A DNA stretch of 64,000 nt from Spirogloea muscicola (GCA_009602725.1 WELB01000170.1:240174-304173), one strand, 5' to 3'; shown: positions 11,709 through 25,100, counted from the stretch's first letter. Notes: generated by a model not told the origin, from the letters alone. Program-made: numbers and translations.

Positions 11709-12604
11709 TGTAATGTTTCCGCCGTTTGAAGGTGCTAATGGCGCGCGATAACCTTACATGAGCGTAACGTATCTACCGTTTGGAGTCCCAAACGGTGCGG
11801 GTAGCTTGGCTGCACTCCGTGTAGCTAAGTACGGTTCGAGGGTCCCGGGCTCCGTACCCTGTCGGCACGCCTCGGGCTCACGCCCTGCAGGCCGGCCGGG
11901 TGGGTCAGCTCTCCCTCAGGCCGGCGCCCCGCGGGCCGACCGGATTGACCAGCTGTCGCGTCCTCATGGCTGCATGGCCTCAGTCCCTTGACCCCGTGAG
12001 CCAGGCTATTGGCCTGGCGCGCCACCTCCTTGGCGCTAGTCACTGTCCAGCGCGCCAGTCCCTTGGACTCGCGCGCCGGCCTCTTGGCGCTAGTCCCTTG
12101 GACTCGTGCTAAAGGCCACTGGCCCTGTGTGCCAGCCTGTTGTTTTTGTCGTGTCCCCTTGTCAGGCCCGCCCTTCCAAGGGAGGGCCTTGGGGGCGACC
12201 CTCGTCACACCCTCAAGGGAGGGGTGGCAGGAGAACCGCTATAAGTAGTGGGCCTTGGTCAGACTCCGGGGAGTGGACCAACGCCGGAGAGAGACACAGC
12301 CCTGCGGCTGCCTAGCCAGCCCCGCTGCTGCCTGCTGCTGCCGCCGCCGCCACAGCTCTGCTGCTGCCGGCTGCTGCCAGCCCGTCGCCGCAGCTCATCG
12401 CTGCGGGCCCTGCCGGCTCTCTGTAAGTCTATTGGTAGAGTCGCCGCCCTAGGGCGGTGCCTCAGGGTAAGACTTCCGCTGCGCTCTGTGCGCGTACGTG
12501 CCTTGGCGTTCTCCTGTATGAGGGTTGTCTCCAAAAAACCCTATGCTCGAATCTAAACCAGGACATTCTGACTCTAACTGTGTGATTAGAGCAGAGATGT
12601 CACA
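11709..12604 (+). mobile_element. Solo LTR, family A, with 5-bp target duplication
   Basis: 896 bp beginning TGTAATG and ending GTCACA. The 5-bp duplication AGGTA is present at 11,704-11,708 and 12,605-12,609, and no internal region follows, so it is a recombined solo LTR. It lies inside the gag-related part of element D and so arrived after D. Confidence 0.93.
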
Positions 12605-14203
12605 AGGTATGCAGCGGAAGATGTAGTCTTGCCGCCTCGGCCATGCCAAAATGCACAAACCAACCCGTGCTCTCGTCCAGCCCGACGTGGAGTTCCCACG
12701 TACCATCTGGCCAGAACACTCTCAGAGTGCGGGCAGGCGACACGACCCAAAAAGGGTGTTCGCCTGGCTCTGGCTCTGGTGCAACCCATGCACCTGGGCC
12801 CCGTACAATCCTCCACCTGGGCCATGGCCCTCATGAGCCGTCGCTCGCTGGTAGTCAGCCAGCCGAGCGGGGTTTGCACGTCCCCTCTTCAAGGGTGTGC
12901 GCCTGGCCGTGGCCGTTGTGCAATTAATGCACTTGGCCTATGACCCGCTCCAGCGGACGCTCAGCGGTACTAGACCGTGCATGAGCGTGGCCTGCACCTC
13001 CTTGCACAACGCCCCCAGCAAGGCGTGCGAGGCAGGGTCCATGACAGCCATTGCCGCCTCCCGATGCTCCATGAGGAGTGCGACTCCGCGTAAGTCCTCC
13101 GGCGTCAGGCCACCAGGGCCGGAAGCCGTCCTGAGGAGTGCGACTCAGTGCAAGTCCTCCGGCGACAGGCCACCAGAGCCGGAAGCCGTCCGGTGGGCCG
13201 GGCCCCGAGGGCCGGCCGTCGTCCGGAGTTGTGCCATCTCTTTGATCGTCATCTTCAATGCAACCGGTGGTACAGCCGGCCGAGGAGGGCTGGGCCGCGC
13301 ACTGGAGTATCGCAATTTCATGCCTTCCAAGGGAGACATTGAGTGATAAATCCAGGTTCCGATGGTCAGCATATCACGACTCCATACTTGATAGCAGGAC
13401 ATCGCAGTACTGGCGGCCACCAGCAAGCAAGCAAGCAGGACACAGCGCTGACCCGTACCTCTATACAGCATGGCAGAAAAGCAATTGCAGAGAAGGTCCA
13501 AGACCGGAGCACAAAGCCGAGCTTGGTGAAACGGTTAACCTTTGCCGCCCAGCGGCTCTCGATCTCACCTCCCATTCTCAGATGGGCTACCCGCCGACAG
13601 ACGGTGGTACACGTGCGTAAGGAGAGTACGGCAGTGGATGCCAATGATCGTAGCGCTGAGAGCAAAATCGCCATTGCCTCCCGACTGCGATACCACGTCC
13701 CTGCTCTAAGAAGCTCCCTCTCGCTCAACGAGAAAGTCAGAGCAGAAAATGAATGAGATCCTTGCATCAGCAGTCTGTTAGAAAAACCACAAGACCTGCG
13801 AGATGCAAGAACATCTTCTGAGACCAAATGTAGTGACTAGACCCCTGTACACAGGCAATGAGGCGGTTTAGTCCTGATTGGGTCCGGATGTAGGGATTTA
13901 GGAGCAAACACCCACACCAGGAAGCACCTCGCGCCTCAGCGCGCAGCGGAAGTCTTGCCCTGTGGCGCCGCCGACAGGCGGTGTCCCCACCTCTCGGAAC
14001 CGCCCGCAGCTAGCGTACCAAAGGCCGGCCACGGACGCCTCGCAGCTAGTCAGCAGCGTCCTGCCGGCGACGGGCTGCAGCAGCAGGCACAGCAGCAGGG
14101 CTGCGCCTCTCTCAGGGCTTTACAGATCCGAACTGGCTGTCCGTGTCTCTGCCCCAAAACCTCTAGTGCTCTTGTAAGGCCCCACGCAGGCGTGGAGGAA
14201 AAA

Positions 14204-15085
14204 TTTGACATCTCTGCATCTAATCACACAGTTAGAGTCAGGGTGTCCCGGTTTGGATTCGAGCATAGAGTGTTTGGGAGACAACCCTTATACAGGAGAA
14301 CGCCAACGCCCATACGCGCACAGAGCGCAGCGGGAAGTCTTACCCTGAGGCACCGGCCTAAAGCGGTGACTCTACCAATAGACTTACGGAGAGCCGGCAG
14401 GGCCCACAGCGATGCGGCGACGGGCTGGCAGCAGCCGGCAGCAGCAGAGCTGTGGCGGCGGCTTCAGCAGCAAGCAGCAGCGGGGCTGGCTAGGCAGCAG
14501 CAGGGCTGTGTCTCTCTCGGGCGTTGGTCGGACTCCGGAGTCTGGCCAAGGCCTACTACTCAAAGCGGTTCTCCTGCCACCCCTCCTCTGAGGGTGTGAC
14601 GAGGGTCGCCCCCAGGGCCCTCCCTTGGAGGGGCGGGCCTGACAAGGGGCCACGATGAATACAAGAGGCTGGCGCACAGGGCCAGAGGCCTGTAGCACGA
14701 GTTCAAGGGACTAGCGCCAAGAGGACCGAGGCCATGCGGCCATGGGGCTAAGAGAGCTGGCCAATCCGGCCAGCCCGCAGGTTACTGCTGAGGGAGAGCT
14801 GGCCCACCCGGCCAGCTCGCAGGGCGTTGGCCTGAAGGAGAGCTGGCCCACACGGTCAGCCCGCAAGGCGCTGGCTTGAGGGAGAGCTGACAAACCCGGC
14901 CAGCTCGTAGGGCGTGAGCCCGAGGCGTGCGGACGGGGTACGAAGCCCGGGACCCTCGAAGCGTACTTAGCTACACCGAGTGCAGCCAACTTACCCGCAC
15001 CGTTTGGGACTCCAAACGGTAGATACGCTACGCTCTTGTAAGGTTATCGTACACCGCTACACTCTCAAACGGAGGAAACGTTACA
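14204..15085 (-). repeat. A2 3' LTR
   Basis: About 882 bp ending GTTACA, preceded on the element's strand by the purine-rich tract AAGTAGGGATG. It has two to three units of a ~45-bp GGCCAGC..GAGGGAGAGCTG repeat. Confidence 0.85.
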
Positions 15086-18000
15086 TACATCCCTACTTAG
15101 GTGTTCACGTCCTCGGGAACAAGAAGGGAGCACGACAGATACCCAGGGTGTTAAGCCCGGCGGGAAGGTTTTGGACGACGGAGAGAAGAGGCTTGGCCTC
15201 CTGTCAAATACTGCTGGACGTGGGAAGGGCAATGGGCAAGATTGGCCGCTGGTTCCCAGGTATTGGGGCTCAGGCCCAAAGCCGAGCCACTTGATGAGGA
15301 ACTCACGGATTTTTGATGCCCACGGAGATTGTCCCAGTGTGACAAGATCTCCTCCACTTGAAACTCCTCAACGCCATAAACAACGAGGGGAGGTGGGGGC
15401 GGTTGGACACGGCCATCCGCATGGTATGGCTCGAGTTGAGACACATGGATATCTTGTGGACTTTCAATTGTACTGGTGTATCAATCTCATATGCGACCTT
15501 GCCGACCAGGCGCATGACACAGAAAGGTCCAACCCAATTTGATAGCAACTTAAGCGTACCAACAGCCCGCAAGACTAACTGCTTAATGCTCAATAGCACT
15601 TGGGCACCGACTTCGAAGGACACATGCCTGCGACGGCGATCAGCATACTGCTTTTGCCGATTCTGAGCAATTGTCAAGAATTGCTTAGCCCTCCGCTGAG
15701 CTGCCAGGAGAGTACCGGTGAAGCTTACAGCGGCCGGAACGCGCTCCGGCCTCCCCACCTGCAAAGGTGATCGGGGATGCTGACAATAATCCAGGAAGAA
15801 GGATGTATGTTCGGTAGAGTCATGAAAGGCATTGTTCAAGGCATGCTCCGCTGGAGCAAGATACACATCCTAGTCAGTGTGACTGGGGTTTACAAAGTGC
15901 CTGAGCATGTCTTCCAAAACCCGATTCATCCGTTTGGTCTGACCGTCCGTCTGGGGGTGGAAAGCCGTGGACATGGATTGCTTCGTGCCGAGAAGCCTGC
16001 ACACTGCCTCCAGAAGTCACCCATGAAGCGAGGATCACGGTCAGACACGCTGCGCTCGGATACTCCGTGTACTTTCCATACGCGGTGCACAAATATGCCA
16101 GCGAATTCCTTAGCGGATACCCGTGTGGTCGTAGGTACAAAGTGCACCATTCTACTCAAACGATCCACAAACACGACAATGGCGTCATAGCCGTTGCGCG
16201 TCTTGGGCAACTGGGTGATGAAACCCACACTGACATCAGACCAGTTTCGCGGGAAAATAGCCAAAGGTTGGAGCAACCCGGCAGGCCCATACGACCTCAT
16301 ACGGCACTGGCACGCCTTCTCGAGGCAAAGCCAAAACGGGTGGTGAAACCAGGACCCGTTTTAAATTCTCAAACGCAATCTGGCATTCGGACGTCCACCC
16401 CCATGATACGTCCTTACGAGTGAGTTCCGTAAGAGGAGATGCCATAATTTCATATGCTTGAAGGAATTTTCGGAAATAGTTTGCAAATCCAAAAAGGAAC
16501 GCAACTGCGGCACAGTCCGCGGCACAGGCCAGTCCTTTACTACTACTGTCTTTTGAGGAGTGATACGAATTTGAGGACAGCCGCTCTGCAAGTCGAGGGA
16601 GCTGAACACTTTAGCTTCCGCGAGACGATCGAAGCGATCATCGGTACGAGGCAACGGGTATCGGTTCTTGACAGTGGGCTTGTTGAGGGCTCGGTGATCG
16701 ATGCACGTCCGGAGACTACCCTCCTTCTTATTAACGAAGAGGATAGGTGCACCATACGGGGACTGCGAGGGCTCAATGTGGCCTTTACGGAGCAATTCCG
16801 TCACTTGGGATTGCATCTCTTGGAATTCGAGAGGACTCAGTCGATACACGGGACGGTACGGCGGCACAGCGCCATGCTCCAATGAAACTGTATGAGCCAC
16901 GCCTTGGTGGGGAGGAAATCCGTCTGGAATCGCATTTGGGAACACATCCGAATACTCTGCCAACAACTCGTCAAGAGCCGGACTACGTGAGGCCACGATA
17001 CTTACATCAGAGTCAGGGGGAGACTGAGCATTCACAACACCCAATATGTAGTCGAAGCTGGTTCTTTGCGAGGAATCTTCTTTATCCGCACAGCTGAAAG
17101 CCGCAGAGAAGAGTCTTGCATGGGTGGTGGTACACAGGAATTGTCGACGTTGTGCAATCTAAAACGACGAGAACCACTGCGGCCGACACAAGTGCGCTGT
17201 TTACAATCAAGCACGGACGCTGTGGCACAGAGCCAATCATCACCTAAGATTACATAAAAGGCAGACGACAAACAGATGACTTGACAAAACACAACCGTCC
17301 TGTAACTTTGGATGCGAAGGGGCACGTTGCAAAGGCCCAAGACTTTACTATTTGACCATTGGCCATTGTAGCTTGCAATACATCAATGGGTTGCACAGGC
17401 AAGCCATTATTCGACACAAAAGTCTTACTAGCACAGGATACAGAAGCACCTGTGTCTATGAGGGTTTGGGCTGGTTGACCAGCCGCTATGCCAAGAAATA
17501 GCATACTTGGCGTCGAAGCACAATGTGCGACGTCACCTGCCGAAGCAAGACTGAATTTGCGAACTACATAGATGAGAAGTTTCTTAGGTGATCCAGCAGC
17601 ACCAGGTACGACGTGAGGATGGCCTGCTGTGTAGCGACAGAGCAAGGACAGGCCCGGTGGTGGTGGAGGATTCAGTCCTCGCCTGCATCGGACGATGAAA
17701 AAACGGGGTCGTTAGCCCCACGATGATTTACCCAACTCAGATACATTGGAGCAGCTGATAGCACTTGGTTGCGGGGAATCCAGACGACAAGGGGACCACC
17801 ATTCACCAAAGCTTGCATTAGCGTATGCAGGGAGCGTACTACGGGGACAGGAAACTGCGGACAAGCATGTCCTACATGGTCAAATAGCATTCGCACATCA
17901 TGCAATCGAGGACTCCATATAGGACTCAAGGAAAGGCACTCACGTTTGCCCTTGCCTTTACACTGCCCCTTGGGGCCGGGTGGAGCGGATTTGCCTGATG

Positions 18001-18527
18001 ATGGGTGCTTGGGAGCTTGGGTGCAATCACGGATGCGATGGCCCTTCTGGCCACACCGGTAGCAAGCCCGGTCCTCCTCGGGGACAAAGGCCGCGGGCTT
18101 GGTTGGGCGCCGTGGCCCCACATAGGGCTTGCCACTGGTGCTTGGCATACTACTGGGGCGACGCTTCGAAGATGAAGGCGCAGCCGGGTCGACGACTTCT
18201 GCCAGGGAACGCTTGCGGGGATACATGGCGAAAGTGATGCGCGCCTGCTCAATCAAGCGGTCCAAAGCGTCCACTGGCTGGAAGGTCACAGCATCCAATT
18301 GGGCAAGGAGGGCCACGTGCTCGGGCAACCCTGCCTTAAACCTCTGGCACTGGTCAGCGTTATCCATGGGCACACGTGCCGCTTCGCCGATGACAGCTCC
18401 ACGTGTATCTGGAAAATTTTATTCGGAAGAGAAATTTAGTCCAGAATACAGAGGGAACTATGCACTGTCAGCAGTAAAACACAACCTTTACTTGACTGGC
18501 TAGATGCAAGAGCACCTCTGATACCAA

Positions 18528-19529
18528 TGTGACATCTCTGCATCTAATCGCACAGTCAGAGTCAGGGTGTCCCGGTTTGGATTCGAGCATAGGGTGCTTT
18601 GGAGAGAAGCCTTGTACAGGAGAACGCCAACGCACATACGCGCACAGAGCGCAGCGGAAGTCTTACCCTGAGGCACCGCCCTAGGGCGGTGACTCTACCA
18701 ATAGACTACCGGAGAGCCGGCAGGGCCCGCAGCGATGAGCTGCGGCGACGGGCTGGCAGCAGCCGGCAGCAGCAGAGTTGTGGCGGCGGCTTCAGCAGCA
18801 GGCAGCAGCGGGGCTGGCTAGGCAGCAGCAGGGCTGTGTCTCTCTCGGGCGTTGGTCGGACTCCGCAGTCTGGCCAAGGCCTACTACTCATAGCGGTTCT
18901 CCTGCCACCCCTCCTCTGAGGGTGTGACGAGGGTCGCCCCCAGGGCCCTCCCTCCGAGGGGCGGGCCTGACAAGGGGACACGATGAATACAAGAGGCTGG
19001 CGCACAGGGCCAGAGGCCTGTAGCACGAGTTCGAGGGACTAGCGCCAAGAGGCCGGCGCGCGAGTCCAAGGCACTGGCGCGCTGCACAGCGACTAGCGCC
19101 AAGGAGGTGGCGCGCCAGCCAATAGCCTGGCTCACGGGGCCAAGGGACTGAGGCCATAAGGACACAGGACCGAGGCCATGCGGCCATGGGCCCAAGAGAG
19201 CTGGCCAATCCGGCCAGCCCGCAGGGTACTGCTGAGGGAGAGCTGACCCACCCGGCCAGCTCGCAGGGCGCTGGCCTGAGGGAGATTGGCCCACCCGGCC
19301 AGCCCGCAAGGCGCTGGCCTGAGGGAGAGCTGATCCACCCGGCCAGCTCGTAGGGCGTGAGCCCGAGGCGTGCGGACAGGTTACGGAGCCCGGGACCCTC
19401 AAACCGTACTTAGCTACACGGAGTGCGGCCAACTTACTCGCACCGTTTGGGACTCCAAACGGTAGATACGCTACGCTCTTGTAAGTTTACCGCGCACCGT
19501 CAGCACTCTCAAACGGAGGAAACTTTACA
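18528..19529 (-). repeat. A2 5' LTR
   Basis: About 1.0 kb from TGTGACATC to TTTACA on the plus strand. It is about 120 bp longer than its partner, partly because the block present around 19,030-19,140 is reduced in the other LTR. It bears four GGCCAGC..GAGGGAGA units. The length and sequence differences point to an old insertion. Confidence 0.85.
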
Positions 19530-19885
19530 GGAAACGTGTGTAATAAGAGATGGGGAAGCCATGTGTGGCCAAGTACAAAGGCAAGCACATTGACAAATGT
19601 ACGTCACCCGCTGCGAAGCTGACCCACCCGCTCAGTAACCATGAGTCAGCACATAGAGGTCGCTAACTGATGACGGGTGGGGCCGACCTGCTGGACCGGC
19701 CCGCGTCTGGGGCCGACCTGTTGGACCGGCCCACGACGGGGGCCGACCTGTCGAGGCGCGCCAGGGTGGACACTGCGCCACTGAGGCCCTCGTGCGCGAC
19801 CTCCTGGCCAGGCCAGGTCGGTCACGTGCCAATTAGGTAAGCGTACCCAACTGGGTCAACGCTCACAGTAAGTAGGAACCTTACA

Positions 19886-19971
19886 GGTGTCGTTTGGAAC
19901 TTCCAAACGGTGAATACAGAATTGTAAGGTTACCGGCACCGTTGGCGCTCTCAAACGGAGGGAACGTGACA
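19886..19971 (-). mobile_element. Variant family-A LTR, right piece
   Basis: The GGTGTCGTTTGGAACTTCCAAACGGT box and the terminal GGGAACGTGACA complete the LTR left at 9415. Together the pieces show that D and everything inside it was inserted into a pre-existing LTR. Confidence 0.7.
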
Positions 19972-20690
19972 AGGCGCGTCACACCGAGCATCACCTCGCG
20001 CGTCGCGCGCGCGCGTCGCACGGTTAGTCGTGCGAGCGCGTCAGTGCTTACACTTCAGCGCTTCACTCGAGCTTAAGCGTTCCGTAACGGCGGGATGTCA
20101 CATTCGTCCCCACTTAGATGTTCACGTCCTCGGGAACAAGGATAGAAGAGCACGAAACCAAAGAGGTGAACTTTGATCGGGGTTGTTGTACTACAACGCA
20201 AAGGGGAATGCCCCCGTGCAAGATCTTACAGAGAAACGCGCGACAATGGGCAAGATTGGCCGCCAATTCCCATTGTTGTGCTCAGGCCCATAGCTTAGCC
20301 ACTTACGACATAAGTCTCGGGACTGACGTCGCTCACGGAGTTTGTCGCAGTGAGACAAGATCTCCTCCACCTTATACTCCACATTATCCCAACAACAACG
20401 GGAGATGGGGCGGTTGGACACGGCCATCCGAATGGACGGCTCGAGCTGGGACACATAACTTTTGTGTGGTTTTCTTTTGTACGGGTGTATCCAGCTCATA
20501 TGCAACCGGACCGACCCTGGCGCACTACACGAAAGGGTCCGACCCACTTTGCCAGCAACTTAGGCGTACCTACAGCCCGCAAGGAGAGATGCTTCGCGCT
20601 TAAAGGCACTCGAGCACCCACGTCGAAGGAGATATATCGACGACGTCGATCAGTATACTCAGTGTTTTTTTGGCTGTTCGTGCCGGACGG
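19972..20690 (-). mobile_element. Gypsy 3' end: LTR end plus integrase/chromodomain tail
   Basis: An LTR end (..ATGTCACA, 20,102) is followed by a TCGTCCCCACTTAG stretch, which is a polypurine tract on the minus strand. The minus-strand coding-like tail to about 20,690 matches the pol 3' ends of families A, B and D (QLEPSIRM, DKLRERR..RKWLSYG). It is broken in several places. Confidence 0.65.
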
Positions 20691-21202
20691 TACGAATCGC
20701 CCTAGCACTCGTGCCGTTGTCGTTCCGTCCAGGCTCGTCCGGGTGGCCTCGCATGCTCCCGTTGCTCGGCCCAGACATGCTCGGCGGCATGCGTGGGCAC
20801 GGACGCTCCGGGCGGCCTGTTGGGCCGCGATTATGCTCGGCCATGCCCGGCCTCGGCCAAGCCTGGCGGCATGCTCTGCCGCGGCCATGCTCTGTGCCAT
20901 GGCGCCTGCTGGAGACAGCTCACGGTTGCCTCGTCAGGCACGCTCCTCGCGGGCGAGCCTTGGGGCGACCCCCACACACCCTCGAGGGAGGGTGGCACGG
21001 AGAAGCACTACTGTTGCACGGAGCAGAGAGAGACCCGTTGAGAGGCCGGGGGCTCCGTGAAGCTCTGAGAGGCGCAGCCCTACGGCTGCCTGCTGCTGTA
21101 GACCGCTACCGCGCGCGGCTCGTTGCCAGCTCTGCTGGGGAGACCTTGGCGGCGTCCCGCTAGGGGCAAGTCTGCAGCGCGTGCCCAGGAGGAGGTGGAG
21201 CT
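20691..21202 (+). repeat. LTR-like dispersed repeat, also at 55.93-56.08 kb
   Basis: The stretch 20,925-21,090 matches 55,926-56,085: a GGGCGACCC-CACAC..GGTGGCACGGAGAAGCACT block, then GTGAAGCT-TGAG and GCAGCCCT. It looks like an LTR piece of a family not otherwise seen here. It ends where the family-A LTR starts. Confidence 0.5.
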
Positions 21203-22099
21203 TGTAACGTTTCCGCCGTTTGAAGGTGCCAACGGCGAGCGATAACCTTACATGAGCGTAACGTATCTACCGTTTGGAGTCCCAAACGGTGCGGGTAGCT
21301 TGGCTGCACTCCGTGTAGCTAAGTACGGTTCGAGGGTCCCGGGCTCCGTACCCTGTCGGCACGCCTCGGGCTCACGCCCTGCAGGCCGGCCGGGTGGGTC
21401 AGCTCTCCCTCAGGCCGGCGCCCCGCGGGCCGACCGGATTGACCAGCTGTCGCGTCCTCATGGCTGCATGGCCTCAGTCCCTGACCCCGTGAGCCAGGCT
21501 ATTGGCCTGGCGCGCCACCTCCTTGGCGCTAGTCACTGTCCAGCGCGCCAGTCCCTTGGACTCGCGCGCCGGCCTCTTGACGCTAGTCCCTTGGACTCGT
21601 GCTAAAGGCCACTGGCCCCTGTGTGCCAGCCTGTTGTGTTTGTCGCGTCCCCTTGTCAGGCCCGCCCCTCCAAGGGAGGGCCTTGGGGCCGACCCTCGTC
21701 ACACCCTCAGGGGAGGGGTGGCAGGAGAACCGCTGTAAGTAGTGGGCCTTGGTCAGGCTCCGGGGGGGTCGACCAACGCCCGAGAGAGACACAGCCCTGC
21801 GGCTGCCTAGCCAGCCCCGCCACAGCTCTGCTGCTGCCGCCGCCGCCACAGCTCTGCTGCTGCCGGCTGCTGCCAGCCCGTCGCCGCAGCTCATCGCTGC
21901 GGGCCCTGCCGGCTCTCTGTAAGTCTATTGGTAGAGTCACCGCTCTAGGGCGGTGCCTCAGGGTAAGACTTCCGCTGCGCTCTGTGCGCGTATGTGCGTT
22001 GGCGTTCTCCTGTATGAGGGTTGTCTCCAAAACACCCTATACTCGAATCCAAACCAGGACATTCTGACTAACTGTGTGATTAAGAGCAGAGATGTCACA
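21203..22099 (+). repeat. Family A 5' LTR (A1)
   Basis: 897 bp, TGTAACG..GTCACA. Nearly identical in layout to the solo LTRs at 11,709 and 46,432, which makes these three the most recent family-A LTRs in the window. Confidence 0.92.
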
Positions 22100-22100
22100 T

Positions 22101-22112
22101 TGGTATCAGAGG
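22101..22112 (+). other. Primer-binding site, initiator tRNA-Met type
   Basis: TGGTATCAGAGG follows the LTR by one base and matches the plant initiator tRNA-Met 3' end at 11 of 12 positions. The same site occurs beside the family-B LTR (minus strand, 30,456-30,467), A2 (18,516-18,527) and A3 (45,312). Confidence 0.85.
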
Positions 22113-25100
22113 TGTTCTTGCATCTGGCCAGTCAAGTAAAAGGTTGTGTTTTACTGCTGACAGTGCATGGATCCCTCTGTATGCTGGACTGATTTTTTCT
22201 CCTTCGAGTGAAATTTTCCAGCGTAGACGTGGACCTGTCATCGGCGAAGCGGCACGTGTGCCACCCTCTCGCCTTCGACATCCACGTACGGGGCCCTCAA
22301 GATGCCAAGTGGCTCTTCGTCCCGGCAACAAGCTATCGTGTTAGGTCAGCACTTACCAGCGTAAACCACCTGTGTCCGGTGGATTGCCGGCCAGTACGGC
22401 ACGGAAGTGAACCCGGTCGCCGGTGGGCGGCAAAGTCTGACCGTATGCCAGGACTTGGTTGGTTCGTCCACTCCTGGTCCCTCCCTCTTGCTGTTCGTAC
22501 AGCTTTGTGGTTTGGAGGTATGACGCATGTGCTGTCTTGATTGCTCGTGGGTCTGGGGCACCAGTCCTTCCGAGTACTTCTTGCCAGTATGGATCCTCGA
22601 TATATCTGCCGCATCTGACTTGGTCCGTCAGTGTGTGGTATCAGGCATGGAGTCGCCGGACTCCAGTACATGCCCTAGTCCTCCTCCACCGGCTGTTCCA
22701 CCTCTTGAGGTCGAGGATCTTGCCGACGATCTAGGGGAGCTCCAGGCGACGGCTCCGGACGTTTTAACCTCCGACGACGCCCGGCGCAGTGCGCGCCTTC
22801 AGGAGCTCCACGACGCTGCGGTCCCGGTGTGTGGGGACCCAGCAGTAGCTTCCTTCTCGGGAGCGCTGTTGGAAGAAGTACAAGCGCTTGTCGCCCGAGT
22901 AACCAAGGGCGAAAAGCGTGTCCGAAAACTCAAGGCCAGACTCCGTGAGTCGCAGGTGGGGCGTGCCAAGCCCGCCTCACCGGCCAAGTTCAGTGGACAG
23001 TCCTTCCGCGGCGGCCTCAACGCTTGGCTTGCCGAGATTCTTGCGTGGTTCGTACAATGTGGTACCGGCACACAACACCGTGTCGGGCTCGCGGCCACGT
23101 ATCTCTCAGGCGATCCCGCCCAGTGGTGGGAAAGCGTCAAGAAATCCTCCACCCCCGTTGTGTACAATCAGTGGGATTTCTTCGTAAGATCGTTGTCAAG
23201 TATGTACGGCGAGGTGCACGCCGAACTCAATGCGAGAAACGAACTTGATGTTATTCGCATGAGGAAGAACGACTTCGAAGACTATGTGCGGCGCTTCCAC
23301 ATGCTGTTGTCGAAGCTCGACACCAAGCCCATGGACAACGCTGACCAGTGCCAGCGTTTTAAGGCAGGGCTACCCGAGCACGTGGCCCTCCTTGCCCAAT
23401 TGGATGCTGTAACCTTCCAGCCAGTGGACACTCTGGATCGCTTGATTGAGCAAGCGCGCATCACTTTCGCGATGTATCCGCGCAAGCGTCCCCTGGCAGA
23501 AGTCGTTCCGGCTGCGCCTTCATCTTCGAAACGTCGCCCCAGTAGTATGCCAAACACCACTGGCAAGCCCTATGTGGGGCCACGGCGCCCAGTCAAGCCC
23601 GCGGCCTTTGTCCCCGAGGAGGACCGGGCTTGCTACCGGTGTGGCCAGAAGGGCCATCGCATCCGTGATTGCACCCAAGCTCCCAAGCACCCATCATCAG
23701 GCAAATCCGCTCCACCCGGCCCCAAGGGGCAGTGTAAAGGCAAGGGCACACGTGAGTGCCTTTCCTTAAGTACCGTGTGGAGTCCTCAATTGCATGATGT
23801 GCGCATGCTGTTTGACCATGTAGGACATGCTTGTCCGCAGTTTCCTGTACCCGTAGTACGCTCCCTGCATACGCTAATGCAGGCCTTGGTGAAAGGTGGT
23901 CCCCTTGTTGTCTGGGTTCCCCGCAACCAAGTGCAATCAGCTGCTCAAATGTATCTGAAGTGGGTGAATCATCATGGGGCTCACGACCCTGTGTTTTTCA
24001 TCGTCCGATGCAGGCGAGGACTGAATCCTCCACCACCACCGGGCCTGTCCTTGCTCTGTCGCTACACAGCAAGCCATCCCCACGTAGTACCTGGTGCTGC
24101 TGGATCATCCAGGAAACTTCTCATCTATGTAGTTCGCAAATTCAGTCTTGCTTCGGCAAGTGACGTTGCACTTTGTGCTTCGACGCCAAGTATGCTGTTC
24201 ACCGGCCTAGCGGCTGGTCAACCAGCCCAAATCCTTATAGACACAGGTGCTTCGGTATCCTGTGCTAGTAAGACTTTTGTGTGTAACAATGGCTTGCCTT
24301 TGCAACCCATTGATGTATTGCAAGCTACAATGGCCAATGGTCAAAATGTAAAAGTCTTGGGCCTTTGCAAAGTGCCCCTTTGCATCTAAAGTTACAAGAC
24401 GGTTGTGTCTTGTCAAGTCATCGACTTGTCGTCTACCTTTGATGTGATCTTAGGTGATGATTGGCTCTGTGCCACAGCATCCGTGCTTGATAGTAAACAG
24501 CGCACTTGTGTGGGCCGCTGTGGTCCTCGTCTGCACAACGTCGACAATTCGTCTGTACCACCACCCATGCGAGACTCTTCTCTGCGGCTTTCAGCTGTGC
24601 GGATGAAGAAGCTTCTTCGCAAACAACCAGCTTCGGCTGCATATTTGGGTGTTGTGAATGCTGAGTCTCCCCCTGACTCTGCAGTGAGCATCGTGGCCTC
24701 ACGTAGTCCGGCTCTTGACAAGTTGTTGGCAGAGTATTCGGATGTGTTCCCGGATGCACTTCCAGACGGATTGCCTCCCCATCGAGGCGTGGCTCATACG
24801 ATTCCATTGGAGCCTGGCGCTGTGCCGCCATACCGTCCCATGTATCGACTGAGTCCTCTCGGATTTCGAGAGATGCAATCCCACGTGACGGAATTGCTCC
24901 GTAAGGGCCACATTGAGCCCTCTCACTCCCCGTATGGTGCACCTATCCTCTTCGTTAAGAAGAAGGACGGTAGTCTCCGGATGTGCATCGATTACCGAGC
25001 CCTCAACAAGCTCACTGTCAAGAACCGATACCCGTTGCCTCGTATCGATGATCTCTTCGATCGTCTCGCGGAAGCTAAAGTGTTCAGCTCCCTCGACTTG

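Larger units (their letters stand above)
14204..19529 (-). mobile_element. Family A Ty3/gypsy element, full span with both LTRs (A2), decayed
   Basis: The minus-strand element has its 5' LTR at 18,528-19,529 and its 3' LTR at about 14,204-15,085. A primer-binding site next to 18,528 reads TGGTATCAGAGG on the minus strand. Parts are gag with a CYRCGQKGHRIRDC knuckle (about 17.67-18.40 kb), protease with LIDTGASVS (about 17.45 kb), RT (about 16.36-17.04 kb), and integrase plus C-terminal tail (about 15.1-16.3 kb). The duplication GGAAA flanks it (14,197-14,201 and 19,530-19,534). It is broken in roughly ten or more places. It was inserted into the 5' LTR of element D. Confidence 0.9.
9416..19885 (-). 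mobile_element. Family D Ty3/gypsy element, incomplete, with two nested family-A insertions
   Basis: Element D runs on the minus strand. Its 3' LTR is at 9416-10,141. An integrase-end and C-terminal segment lies at about 10,142-11,150, gag-related segments at about 11,150-13,330 and a leader at 13,330-13,828. Its 5' LTR starts at 13,829 and is split by element A2. The internal part resembles family B: GCGCACTGGA-type gag start and GLSAGD-like context. A purine-rich tract abuts the 3' LTR near 10,143-10,155. Pol is largely absent and the element has many breaks. It sits in the variant A LTR flanked by 9030-9415 and 19,886-19,971. Boundaries are good to a few bases at the LTR ends. Confidence 0.7.
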
